In this document: in pieces, positions 27,792 through 35,865 of the stretch
Position numbering within the stretch: the first letter of the stretch is position 1
How the letters are laid out: each line of letters starts with the position of its first letter
Assembly: GCA_937884755.1 (NCBI GenBank)
Contig: CAKZYJ010000524.1
Location: 1-42,550, forward strand
Reading direction: 5' to 3'
Source: an uncultured Flammeovirgaceae bacterium
GTDB taxonomy: Bacteria; Bacteroidota; Bacteroidia; Cytophagales; Cyclobacteriaceae
Length of the DNA: 42,550 nt
The notes under the pieces: generated by a model
Seen by the model: only the letters and a program-made list of their open reading frames with translations
What the model was told of the DNA's origin: nothing
Databases searched by the model: none
Made by a program: the position numbers and the translations under genes

Positions 27792-30362
27792 TTATTCTTC
27801 CTCTAGCTTCTGTTTTACCCAATTTAAGTTTCTTTGAAACTCAGCATATTGCGGAGCTTTATTTACCAATTCACTCCACAACTGCTTGGCTTTTTGAAAG
27901 AACTCTTTAGATTGATCAGCCTCTTCGCGCTGCTCATAAGTTAAGCCTAATTTAACGTAAGAAATGGCCAAGCCGTTCTTGAACGAGACGTTCTGCGGAT
28001 AAGCCTCGTAGAGTTCTTCAAATAACTCAGTTTCATCCTGATAGTACTTCAGCGCCCCATCCAGCTTGCCCAACGAAGCGTAGGTCTCTCCTAGCTTCTC
28101 GTAAGAAATGGCCAAGCCGTTCTTGAACGAGACGTTCTGCGGATAAGCCTCGTAGAGTTCTTCGATTAGAGCCCGGTACTGCTCATAGTACTTCAGTGAG
28201 TTTATTAGATTACCCGTAGCCCTGTAAAAGCTACCTATACGGTCAAATAGGAATGAAATAGAATAATTTACCGCTGGCAATACACTTACTATATGTTCAG
28301 TATAGCGAGTATATATTGTCCCCTCTTCATAAGTAGCATTTATTAGATGGCCTACACCTGGTTCATAATCCAACTTTTCAATTAATCCGGTTATTAACGG
28401 TTGGCAGATTGCTAATAGTTGGTCGTTTTTGTTACGTACTACCTCCTGCACTACCGGGCTAATTTTAAAAGAGCTCTGCACTTCATTAAATTCCAGCCAG
28501 CCCTTTTGGGCTAAGCCGAGTAATGTTGTATCTAGCTTCTCTACTTCGGGCAGTAGCTGATCCAGCGTATCAAAGGGAATATTTTCGGCGGGTAGCACCG
28601 CCATCATACCCATCATCTGCTGTTCAGCTTCGGTCAGCTCTCCCAAATCATACATCGCACCAATAATGTCTTCGGGAGTTTCCTCCCGGAATCTATCCTT
28701 TTCAGCCTGGTAAGTAGTTTTTACTTTCTTGCTTTTAATACCCAGGAGCCCTTTTTGCTGCAAATCTTGCAGCAAATCTGACAGATGATAATTGGTTTTA
28801 AGGCGGTTTTGGTTTTGTAAGTTCTGCGCCAGCAATTCAATAACCAGCGTATTTTTGCCTACCGCCGTCAGTATTTCCTTCAATAGGTCGTCTTCGCTGC
28901 TTTGATGGCGGGGGTAGTACCGGGTAAACAAGTCTATAGCCTCTTCGTTGCTTAGCGGTTCAATGCGGTGCTGTACGGCCTGCTCAAACTCCGTAATGCG
29001 GGTAGTAAGCAACACGTGAAAGTTAGGACAAGAACGTAGCTTAGGGTAGTACTTTTCGAGGTCAGCTAGTCGGTTGGCGTTGTCCACCACCAACAAGCAG
29101 GGTTCTTTCAATTGGCGCATTTGGTTGAGCAACGTATCCAGCCGTTCTTCGTTGGTTTGGGTTGGCTCAAAACCTACCTTTAGCGGGATAGACAGGGTCA
29201 ACAACGCTTCGGCAATACTTTGTTCGGCAAACACCCAGGCCAGATGAGCATACTCATCGCGGTAGGCCAGATAATACTGGGCCGCTACGGTGGTTTTGCC
29301 AATACCACCTCGTCCGTTTACCAGTAGCAATAGATTATTGCCTTTAAATAGCTTCTGGTGGATAGCCTCCAGATCGCTCTCCCGCCCTAGAAATACATCG
29401 GTAAAGTAAGGGGGTTTACCTAATATTTTTTTAATGCTACTTGCATTAGCGTCTTTTACCGCTTCTAGAATTTCTCGAGTGCCTTTCTCAATAGCTTCCC
29501 GGTTTTCATCTACCTTTTGCTGAGTTACCTTTACTTCCTGAAGTATCTTTCCGTTCCGGTCTACCAGCAAGCGTATATCGTCAGGCAGAGACTGTAAATG
29601 TTTCTCTAATTCCGTTGTAAGTAGATCAGTTTGGGTCACTTTCTGGCTCTGTACTTTTTCATCCAGCTTTTGCAAAGCTCGCTCTACTTCTCCCCGCAAA
29701 TCTTTAAATTCCTTCTTTAGGTCACTTTGTTGCTGTAGCATCTTTTGGGTATTCTTCTGAATACCGTTCATCACATTTCGTTGGTAAGCAATGAGTGCCG
29801 CACGGTTTTTTGGATCTTTCAATAGTTCACCAAAGCATAGCTGAAGATTGGGTACAAATTTCACCTTAAAAAATTTGGGAAAGGAGCGATGGGGAAAGAT
29901 AGTGGGTAATTGATCGGTCAATGCATCTACCAAGCTTTTTTCGCTGTCTACTTCGTCTATCTGCTGCACTACCGCGTGGTGCTTTAGCAATCCTTGTTTA
30001 TCGGCAGCTTCAACCTCTTCTTTTAATTTCTCAATTGTTTTATCTACCTGGTAATCCCACTGATTGTGGCGTATTTCATTTTTGTATAATTCACCGATAT
30101 TTCGCAATGTCCAGATCACCGCTTCACTCAGTAGTTTTTCCAGGTCATGGTTAAGTTCAGAAGGTTTAGTCTTTATCAGTAGCTTTTTTAGTCGTCCGTA
30201 TTCTCCTCGGTCTACCAGATTGGTTGCCAAGCCAGTCAGCATACCACCTACTACACCAGTCATAATGGCACCGCTAGCCATAGTGGCGGCGGCACAGGCA
30301 GCTCCGGTAACTAGAACTATAGAACCCAAGCTAGTGGCTACTCGCTTAAAATCACTATTCAT
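27792..30362 (-). CDS. STAND (NB-ARC-like) NTPase with TPRs and hydrophobic N-terminus
   Basis: This is an 856-residue signal-transduction ATPase. Residues 10-50 are a Gly/Ala-rich hydrophobic stretch with small-residue spacing (GAACAAATMASGAIMTGVVGG). Helical and coiled-coil segments follow (65-310), then the NTPase. That has Walker A NGRGGIGKTT (349-358), Walker B LLVVDNAN (423-430), the LLTTR sensor (451-455), SNEEAIDLF (471-479), and GKNTLVIELLA (502-512) in the GLPLA position. A winged-helix region lies at about 570-650 and TPRs at 700-850. Such proteins act as ligand-triggered oligomeric switches, and many bacterial ones abort phage infection. The N-terminus could be a membrane effector. 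Two TPR units share 64 identical bases. It may alternatively be a regulatory scaffold. Confidence 0.85.
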   Translation of the reverse strand: MNSDFKRVATSLGSIVLVTGAACAAATMASGAIMTGVVGGMLTGLATNLVDRGEYGRLKKLLIKTKPSELNHDLEKLLSEAVIWTLRNIGELYKNEIRHNQWDYQVDKTIEKLKEEVEAADKQGLLKHHAVVQQIDEVDSEKSLVDALTDQLPTIFPHRSFPKFFKVKFVPNLQLCFGELLKDPKNRAALIAYQRNVMNGIQKNTQKMLQQQSDLKKEFKDLRGEVERALQKLDEKVQSQKVTQTDLLTTELEKHLQSLPDDIRLLVDRNGKILQEVKVTQQKVDENREAIEKGTREILEAVKDANASSIKKILGKPPYFTDVFLGRESDLEAIHQKLFKGNNLLLLVNGRGGIGKTTVAAQYYLAYRDEYAHLAWVFAEQSIAEALLTLSIPLKVGFEPTQTNEERLDTLLNQMRQLKEPCLLVVDNANRLADLEKYYPKLRSCPNFHVLLTTRITEFEQAVQHRIEPLSNEEAIDLFTRYYPRHQSSEDDLLKEILTAVGKNTLVIELLAQNLQNQNRLKTNYHLSDLLQDLQQKGLLGIKSKKVKTTYQAEKDRFREETPEDIIGAMYDLGELTEAEQQMMGMMAVLPAENIPFDTLDQLLPEVEKLDTTLLGLAQKGWLEFNEVQSSFKISPVVQEVVRNKNDQLLAICQPLITGLIEKLDYEPGVGHLINATYEEGTIYTRYTEHIVSVLPAVNYSISFLFDRIGSFYRATGNLINSLKYYEQYRALIEELYEAYPQNVSFKNGLAISYEKLGETYASLGKLDGALKYYQDETELFEELYEAYPQNVSFKNGLAISYVKLGLTYEQREEADQSKEFFQKAKQLWSELVNKAPQYAEFQRNLNWVKQKLEEE
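27956..28019 (-). repeat. TPR-encoding direct repeat, copy nearest the C-terminus
   Basis: These 64 bases are identical to 28100-28163, spaced 144 bases (48 codons) apart. They encode the repeated EELYEAYPQNVSFKNGLAIS segment of the STAND protein. Identity at silent positions implies recent duplication or ongoing homogenisation. Confidence 0.85.
28100..28163 (-). repeat. TPR-encoding direct repeat, second copy
   Basis: This is the exact copy of 27956-28019 within the same gene, encoding the preceding TPR unit. The 144-base period allows in-frame gain or loss of one 48-residue unit. Confidence 0.85.
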
Positions 30363-30473
30363 AACAGGTCAATGGCTGTGAAGGCTAATACTATTATCTA
30401 AGATAAAAATATCTGGTTAAGTACCGCAAGATTATTCACAAAACGTCATCATAGACCCCGTATCAAGTCCGGG

Positions 30474-30509
30474 GGAAGTGATCTACCCCCTAAGTAGAAG
30501 ATCACTTCC
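30474..30509. repeat. Long hairpin, REP-like element
   Basis: GGAAGTGATCT (30474-30484) and AGATCACTTCC (30499-30509) form a perfect 11-bp stem with a 14-base loop. The flanks GTCCGGG and CCCGAC extend it with small bulges. The neighbouring CCCCGTATCAAGTCCGGGG resembles dispersed palindromes common in intergenic DNA of several bacterial groups. No T-run follows. Confidence 0.6.
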
Positions 30510-30549
30510 GCCCGACGGCTCGGTTTGTTCGTTCCACACTCATCGCAAA

Positions 30550-30617
30550 GTAGATTACCGCTGTTCGGAATTTGCAATTCCGAACCTTCTAGGCTGAAGG
30601 ACTTGTAATCCGTCTAC
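30550..30617. repeat. Three-way-junction-like inverted repeat
   Basis: The outer arms GTAGATTAC (30550-30558) and GTAATCCGTCTAC (30605-30617) are complementary apart from a small bulge. They enclose a perfect 10-bp hairpin GTTCGGAATT-TGC-AATTCCGAAC (30563-30585) and a smaller hairpin CTTC-TAGGCT-GAAG (30586-30599). The whole could fold as a compact branched element in DNA or RNA and looks like a dispersed repeat. Confidence 0.6.
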
Positions 30618-30665
30618 TACGATTTTCCAGCTAAAGCATTTAATGAGGCAGCTAGAATCGCTGTT

Positions 30666-31568
30666 CTACTCATCCAGATCCACAATGAAGAAGCCGTCGC
30701 TGCCTTCTTTTTGGTAGAGGGGCATAAAGATGAGTCCATCCTGGGGGGCTACGATGGGACCGTCTTTGTCGTGGGCCAGTACTTCGCCTTTGCTCACTTC
30801 CTTAAAGTTAAAGTAGCCTTCTTCCATCTGGAAGTTAGCTCCTTCGTGCACCACGTGCATGGATTTGGCAGTTACCCGGTTGGGTAAATCCCAGGCTAAG
30901 TGCTTTAAATAGTCGGCCTGTTCTTCCTTGAGGCTGGCCGGCGCATCTTCAATAGCACCCGCTTCCAGTAGCATGGACCAAACGCCCGCTACGTGCAGGT
31001 CTACCGCCTCCGGTGAGCCAATTTGTCCACCCTCAAACGCAAAAGACAGGTAGCCACGGTCGCAGCCGTAGTTTAGCAAAGTTCCTTTCAGGAAGTATTC
31101 CATATTCACCACTACCGGAATGTGCAGGGCTTCAATTACCGGATGATCGGCGTAGTACTCGGGTACGATCACAAAGCTACCCCGCTGAGCAGAAGTAGTG
31201 TGCAAGTCGGCCAGAATCTTGGTAGTAAAATCCTGATGGGCGTAGCGGTCTACAATCTCTAGCAAAGCAATAGCTTCCTGGTCTTCGGGCTTATCATGGT
31301 TGAATGCTTCCGAGCGCAGGTAGCGCAGGTGCGCTTCGTTCCAACAGCGGTTCAGGTCGTAAGCCAGGTAGCGCCGCTGCTGCTCCAGAGCAGCCAGATT
31401 TCCTTTAACCCCAATAATCTCCCCGTTGATGGTATACTCTTTCAGTTGCTCAAAAACGCGCTCAATGGCGTAAACTCCTTCTGCTTCGTTTCCGTGCATC
31501 CCCCCTACCAGTATCATGAGCGGGCCGGGCCGCTGCTGGTTGAGGTGGCCAATAATTCTATCCTTCAT
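30666..31568 (-). CDS. Succinylglutamate desuccinylase/aspartoacylase-family amidohydrolase
   Basis: This is a zinc amidohydrolase of the M14-like AstE/AspA group. Counted from the ATG at 31568, zinc ligands are His25 and Glu28 in GGMHGNEAEG and His123 in LADLHTT, with the substrate-binding YDLNRCW at about 70-76. The start at 31568 (300 residues) is preferred to one at 31586 because GGAAG lies a normal distance upstream, and the 11-base overlap with the upstream ligase gene suggests coupling. Members remove an N-acyl group from an amino acid. Paired with a GCS2-type ligase, it may hydrolyse a gamma-glutamyl-like or acyl-amino-acid product. The exact substrate is unknown. Confidence 0.83.
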   Translation of the reverse strand: MKDRIIGHLNQQRPGPLMILVGGMHGNEAEGVYAIERVFEQLKEYTINGEIIGVKGNLAALEQQRRYLAYDLNRCWNEAHLRYLRSEAFNHDKPEDQEAIALLEIVDRYAHQDFTTKILADLHTTSAQRGSFVIVPEYYADHPVIEALHIPVVVNMEYFLKGTLLNYGCDRGYLSFAFEGGQIGSPEAVDLHVAGVWSMLLEAGAIEDAPASLKEEQADYLKHLAWDLPNRVTAKSMHVVHEGANFQMEEGYFNFKEVSKGEVLAHDKDGPIVAPQDGLIFMPLYQKEGSDGFFIVDLDE

Positions 31569-33483
31569 GCTGTTCTTCCAGTACATTCAATAAGCTTGCG
31601 GTTACATTTAAAAAGTTTCCCTCCGAAATTATGCCAACTAGTGCCTTATTTTTTACTACCGGTAAACAGGGTGAATTATGGTGCTTCATCAGTCGCATAG
31701 CTTCCATCACCGTTTTATCGGGGGATATCGTAATGGGGTCTTCAATCATCAGGTCTTTTACGGTTTTTTCTACGTGCTTGGCATTCTCCGCCTTGTCTAC
31801 CAGGTAGCGTATCAGCCGGCGAGCGGTGACTAGTCCGCAGAGGTGACCTTGTTTATCTTCTACTGGCACAAAGCGCACTCGTTGCCAGTCCATAATATTG
31901 GCCACCAGTTCGGGAATATCGTCTTGCTCCACACTAAATATGTCGCGGGTCATAAACTCCTCAATCAGCAGCGAGGTAGCCGACCATTCGCGTGAATCTT
32001 GCCGACAGGCCAGCTCCCACTCGTGAATGGGTTTGCCCGACTTTTGGTTACTAATCATGGCCGAGGTAAGCGTAGAGGACCGTTCGTCGCTCAGCACTTC
32101 CTTACTCAGTTTGTTCAGCGATTGTAGTATCCAGTAAGCACCAGTGCGGCGGGCTTCGTTACGCGACTCAATGATGCCTAAGTAATAATCAATGTCCTCC
32201 GCTTTCACCTTGCGTTGCTCTAGCCCTTGTTTGGCCAGCGGTAATAGCTCCTTAGCGATTAGCTCCCGGGTACTAATTTTTTTATTGTCGAGCCAGACCA
32301 GATCAGTATCGTGACCGGCGAATGCCGAAGAAATGAAATTGGAGCGCACATCGTCAAACTCCATTTTCTTGGTAATATCACCATACTCCTGATGGGCTCC
32401 TACCATCAGACCCAACCAGAAAGCAGCATTAGCTACTTCATCCACGATACTCGGTCCGGAAGGCAGCAGCCGGTTTTCAATCCGCAGGTGAGGTTTGCCA
32501 TTGGGGCTTATTCCGTAGCAGGGACGGTTCCAGCGGTATACGGTAGAATTATGCGTCATCAAACTGCTCAGTTTGGGCGTCTGGCCTTCTTCCATCATCT
32601 TGGCTACATCCCCGTCGGGCTCAGTCATTAGCATCGGGCGAAAACGGACGATATCCTCCCGGTAGAGCTCAATTACCGAATCTTTCATCCAGTGATTACC
32701 GAATGTTACCCGCGGGCTACGGTCGCGTAAGTGCTCCGATACCACTCGCGTATCTATTGACTGCTGAAACAGCGCAATGCGGGTTTCACTCCAGAGCCGT
32801 TTTCCGAACAGATAAGGGGAGTTAGTGGCTATGGCTAGCGTAGGAGCAGAAATAGCCATCGCAATGTTATACTTCTGCACAAAGTCTCTAGGCGTTACCT
32901 GCAAATGCACCTGAAAGCTGGTATTACAGGCCTCCAGCATGGCCGAGTCGTGCTTGATATTAAGCTCATCAATACCTCGGATGCTCAATTCGTACTCACG
33001 CCCTCGCATCTTGCCGAGTGCCTCCATCAGGGCATAGTAGCGCTGCAAAGGGGTACAGTTGTGATCCTCCATATCGGTTTTTCGGAGCGTAGGCAAAATG
33101 CCGGTCATCACCGGGTCGAAGCCCATCTCGCTTCCCAACGCGTAAAGTTCGCTTAGTCTCTGGGCAATAGACTGCGCCAGATCAGAGAAACAACTATCCC
33201 TAAATTCCAGCGGATCGAGATTGATCTCAATATTAAATTTTGCCAGTTCGGTAGTAAAACCGGAAGACTGTACCCGGTCGAGTACCTCCAGCGAAATAGG
33301 TTTTGGCTTACAATGCGAATCGACCAGACAAAGCTCTTGCTCCGCGCCAATATGGATCGGGGCTTCATTAAACCAAGATTCCTCCAGCATGGCTTCCAGT
33401 GCTTTCAGGTCTTGTAATATGTTGCGGGTATTGCGGTTAAGGTCTTCTCGGCTCGATACCAGCTTAACATTTAAAGTACCCAT
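31558..33483 (-). CDS. GCS2-type glutamate-cysteine ligase-like enzyme with two CBS domains
   Basis: This 641-residue fusion has a GCS2/YbdK-like carboxylate-amine ligase at residues 35-450 and two CBS domains at about 505-640. Ligase motifs include IGAEQELCLV (Glu48, Glu50), KFNIEINLDP (82-91), EACNTSFQVHLQ (184-195) and LRIENRLLPSGPS (333-345), the metal/ATP-binding strands of the glutamine-synthetase-like fold. The CBS pair (MTRDIFSVEQDD and MIEDPITISPDK) usually binds adenosine nucleotides and would couple activity to energy state. Ordinary YbdK lacks the CBS pair. It would make a gamma-glutamyl or other amide bond. It overlaps the downstream amidohydrolase gene, so the two likely act on one metabolite or peptide modification. 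Confidence 0.87.
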   Translation of the reverse strand: MGTLNVKLVSSREDLNRNTRNILQDLKALEAMLEESWFNEAPIHIGAEQELCLVDSHCKPKPISLEVLDRVQSSGFTTELAKFNIEINLDPLEFRDSCFSDLAQSIAQRLSELYALGSEMGFDPVMTGILPTLRKTDMEDHNCTPLQRYYALMEALGKMRGREYELSIRGIDELNIKHDSAMLEACNTSFQVHLQVTPRDFVQKYNIAMAISAPTLAIATNSPYLFGKRLWSETRIALFQQSIDTRVVSEHLRDRSPRVTFGNHWMKDSVIELYREDIVRFRPMLMTEPDGDVAKMMEEGQTPKLSSLMTHNSTVYRWNRPCYGISPNGKPHLRIENRLLPSGPSIVDEVANAAFWLGLMVGAHQEYGDITKKMEFDDVRSNFISSAFAGHDTDLVWLDNKKISTRELIAKELLPLAKQGLEQRKVKAEDIDYYLGIIESRNEARRTGAYWILQSLNKLSKEVLSDERSSTLTSAMISNQKSGKPIHEWELACRQDSREWSATSLLIEEFMTRDIFSVEQDDIPELVANIMDWQRVRFVPVEDKQGHLCGLVTARRLIRYLVDKAENAKHVEKTVKDLMIEDPITISPDKTVMEAMRLMKHHNSPCLPVVKNKALVGIISEGNFLNVTASLLNVLEEQHEG

Positions 33484-33822
33484 AGTCTTTAGTTAGGTTA
33501 TAGCTTCCAATATAACAAATGATTGATACTTATTGCATATTCAGAAGAATACTTAAGCCCACTACCTCTTTTTGATCTTGTACTGGCATAGTTTTGATAC
33601 AAAAAGTACAATGTACCTTTTCTCAGAGGTTACACTTCTTCTATCCCTCTAATCCTCTGTAATTTCGTTCCTGATAATTCACTCACTAAAGATGGGTAGT
33701 AGGTTTATGACTAAAACTTTCGGAAAAGACAATATTCTGTTCATCATCGGGCCGGTGATTGCCCGTTCTACTACGGCTTTCTATTGTGTTTTCAGCAGTA
33801 ACTATTATCAGTATCCTCTATT
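33484..33822. other. Intergenic region before the sensor genes
   Basis: These 339 bases separate the divergent ligase gene and the first CHASE3 sensor. No gene is supported; a short run of codons after 33700 resembles coding sequence but has no secure start or family. A candidate plus-strand promoter is at 33593-33621. Confidence 0.35.
33593..33621 (+). promoter_or_regulatory. Candidate promoter for the sensor genes
   Basis: TTTG (33593-33596) is followed after 17 bases by TACCTTTT (33614-33621), one mismatch from TAnnTTTG. Transcription would start near 33628, giving a long leader of about 195 bases before the ATG at 33823. Confidence 0.3.
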
Positions 33823-35571
33823 ATGAAGGTTCACAAATTTCTTCAGAAGAATAGTATTTTTGTTGCCATCGGATTCACTGCTTTTCTTATTGGAGTTAGC
33901 TCTCTACTTACTTTCTACGGAAAGTACCAAGCTCAACAATTTGACGATGTTAAAGAAAGAATGGAGCGGGTGGATGAGTTGATGAATTATGTTCAAACTC
34001 ACCGTAATAATATCACCAAAGGGACAAAAGCATTTTTACTGGTTCCCGACGATAAATTTTTGAAACCCTACGAAGCGGCGGGAAAGCAGTTTACCGATCA
34101 CTTTGATACCTTGCAAATGTTGCTGGAAACCCAGGGGTTTACCGAGCAGAAGAAGCTAACTGAGGCAAAAGCTAGCATCAAGGAATACTATGAGTTGATG
34201 GGTGAAATTATATCCCTTAAACGACAAGGGAACGACTCAACTGCACTGGCTATTTACCAGACCGACCCCGGCTTTCCGGTTTGGAAAGTCTGCTACGAGT
34301 TTGCCAATCAAGTACAGGCCTTTGAGGATGAGTTATATGCCGAAGCCCGGAATCGTTACCAGTACCATCTGTACGTGACTACGGTGATGCAAGCCCTGCT
34401 GTTCCTCATTGGAGTACCCACCTTAATTTTTGTAATCCGCCAGATAAAAAAATCTAATAGTCTGCGCCGTGAGCTTTTTGCCAATCTTTTAGAGAGCCGA
34501 AAAACCTTCCTGGTAGATGATCGGTCAGACGATAGCCAGCAGAGCGAGCAGGATTCTGTTGAGTATATCATTAATGATCTAAAAACTGCCTCTAAGTTTA
34601 TTAACCGGATCGCCGATGGGGACTATTCCGTCACTTGGGAGGATGTGAAGAGCGATGAGCAAACGAGCAATCAAGATAACCTGGCGGAGGCCCTGGCGAA
34701 TATGCGAGAGCAAATGAAGGCGGTGAAGCAGAAGGATCGGCAACAACTCTGGATGACCGAAGGGGAAGGTAAAGTAGCCGAAATTGCCCGCACCCACCAA
34801 ACTGATCTTACCGCGCTGGGCGATCACTTACTTTCGTACATTATTCAGTACTTGAAAGCCAACCAAGGTGGGTTATTTATTATCAACGAGACTGATGCGT
34901 CAGAACCGTATTTGGAGATGATGGCTTGTTATGCTTACGACAAAAAGAAACATCAAGAGAAACAGATCAGAATTGGTCAAGGGCTGCTAGGACAGGCTTT
35001 CTTAGAGCAAAAAGTCATTCGTCTCAATCAAATTCCTGACAACTACGTATCGATTACCTCCGGATTGGGAGAAGCTACTCCTTCCTACCTGGCTATTATC
35101 CCCTTGAAATTTAATGAAGAAGTACTGGGAGTATTGGAAATCGCTTCATTCCAGGCATTGAGCGACTTTGAGGTCGATTTTCTGGAAAAGGTCAGTGAAA
35201 TTGTGGCCTCATCCATTTCTGTAGTACGTACCAGCCAGCGTACGAAGGTACTGCTGGAAGCATCAAGACAGCAAGCTGAAGAGATGCAAGCGCAAGAAGA
35301 AGAGATGCGCCAGAATATGGAAGAAATGCAAGCTACTCAAGAGCAGTACCAGCGTCTTCAGCAAGAGTTACAGGAAAATGAAAAGGTATTGCAGGTAAAG
35401 CTAGCGGAGCTTGAGGAAGCAAACCTAAATAGTAAGAAAATCCGCCAAGAAGAGAAACAGCGAACCGAAGATCAAATCAGCGCCCGCACAAAAATGATGG
35501 AAAAAGCTATACAAAAGTTTAAGAAACGGGAAGAAGAACTAGTAGCGCAACTAGAGGCTACAAAAAAGTAA
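33823..35571 (+). CDS. CHASE3-GAF sensor protein without kinase domain
   Basis: The 582-residue protein has a membrane helix (about 11-30), a helical periplasmic CHASE3-like domain (to about 180; KAFLLVPDDKFLKPYEAA and TDPGFPVW), a second membrane helix (about 183-206) and a linker. A GAF domain follows (about 320-462; LLSYIIQYLKANQGGLFIIN and LAIIPLKFNEEVLGVLEIAS), then a long Gln/Glu-rich coiled coil to the end. There is no histidine kinase, GGDEF or methyl-accepting domain. It could therefore pass a signal by coiled-coil contact to a separate partner. Codons 332-450 are encoded by DNA identical to the next gene. Confidence 0.85.
   Translation: MKVHKFLQKNSIFVAIGFTAFLIGVSSLLTFYGKYQAQQFDDVKERMERVDELMNYVQTHRNNITKGTKAFLLVPDDKFLKPYEAAGKQFTDHFDTLQMLLETQGFTEQKKLTEAKASIKEYYELMGEIISLKRQGNDSTALAIYQTDPGFPVWKVCYEFANQVQAFEDELYAEARNRYQYHLYVTTVMQALLFLIGVPTLIFVIRQIKKSNSLRRELFANLLESRKTFLVDDRSDDSQQSEQDSVEYIINDLKTASKFINRIADGDYSVTWEDVKSDEQTSNQDNLAEALANMREQMKAVKQKDRQQLWMTEGEGKVAEIARTHQTDLTALGDHLLSYIIQYLKANQGGLFIINETDASEPYLEMMACYAYDKKKHQEKQIRIGQGLLGQAFLEQKVIRLNQIPDNYVSITSGLGEATPSYLAIIPLKFNEEVLGVLEIASFQALSDFEVDFLEKVSEIVASSISVVRTSQRTKVLLEASRQQAEEMQAQEEEMRQNMEEMQATQEQYQRLQQELQENEKVLQVKLAELEEANLNSKKIRQEEKQRTEDQISARTKMMEKAIQKFKKREEELVAQLEATKK
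34817..35171 (+). repeat. 355-bp perfect direct repeat, copy 1 (GAF domain)
   Basis: This block is identical base for base to 36857-37211, exactly 2040 bases downstream. It covers most of the GAF domain. Just outside both ends the two genes diverge sharply, including at silent sites. Confidence 0.97.
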
Positions 35572-35865
35572 ACGTAAATAGCCTTTCATATAAACCATAA
35601 TTCTCAAATCCACAGAAAATGCAAATAATAATTTTTTTGAAGTAAAGTACAATCAGTCTACTAAAGCAGTCGCATTTTGTAGCTTACCCTGATTTCATCG
35701 TATGGTTTAAGAAGCCTAAACTGATTGACACAACTATACCTATTTTGAAAAAGATGTATATCAAAATCTCACAATTTAAGATCAGCTACTAAATTATTCA
35801 TTTGTAGAATGAACTAAGAGCGATTTTAGCTCTGAAACTTTCAAGACAGAAACACCCCTAATTAG

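Larger units (their letters stand above)
30363..30665. other. Intergenic region made largely of folded repeats
   Basis: No gene is supported in these 303 bases between the STAND gene start and the amidohydrolase stop. Most of the right half is two strong inverted-repeat structures (30474-30509 and 30550-30617), described separately. The left part is AT-rich and should hold the promoter of the STAND gene, but I recognise no full consensus. Confidence 0.5.

Noticed and set aside
27956-28163. Possible CRISPR-like repeat
   Set aside because: There are only two copies, both coding in frame for TPR units; no spacers or cas genes.
19966-30362. Helicase and STAND genes as one defence island
   Set aside because: They are about 5 kb apart, separated by unrelated glycan and membrane genes, with no mobile element or other known defence gene between them.
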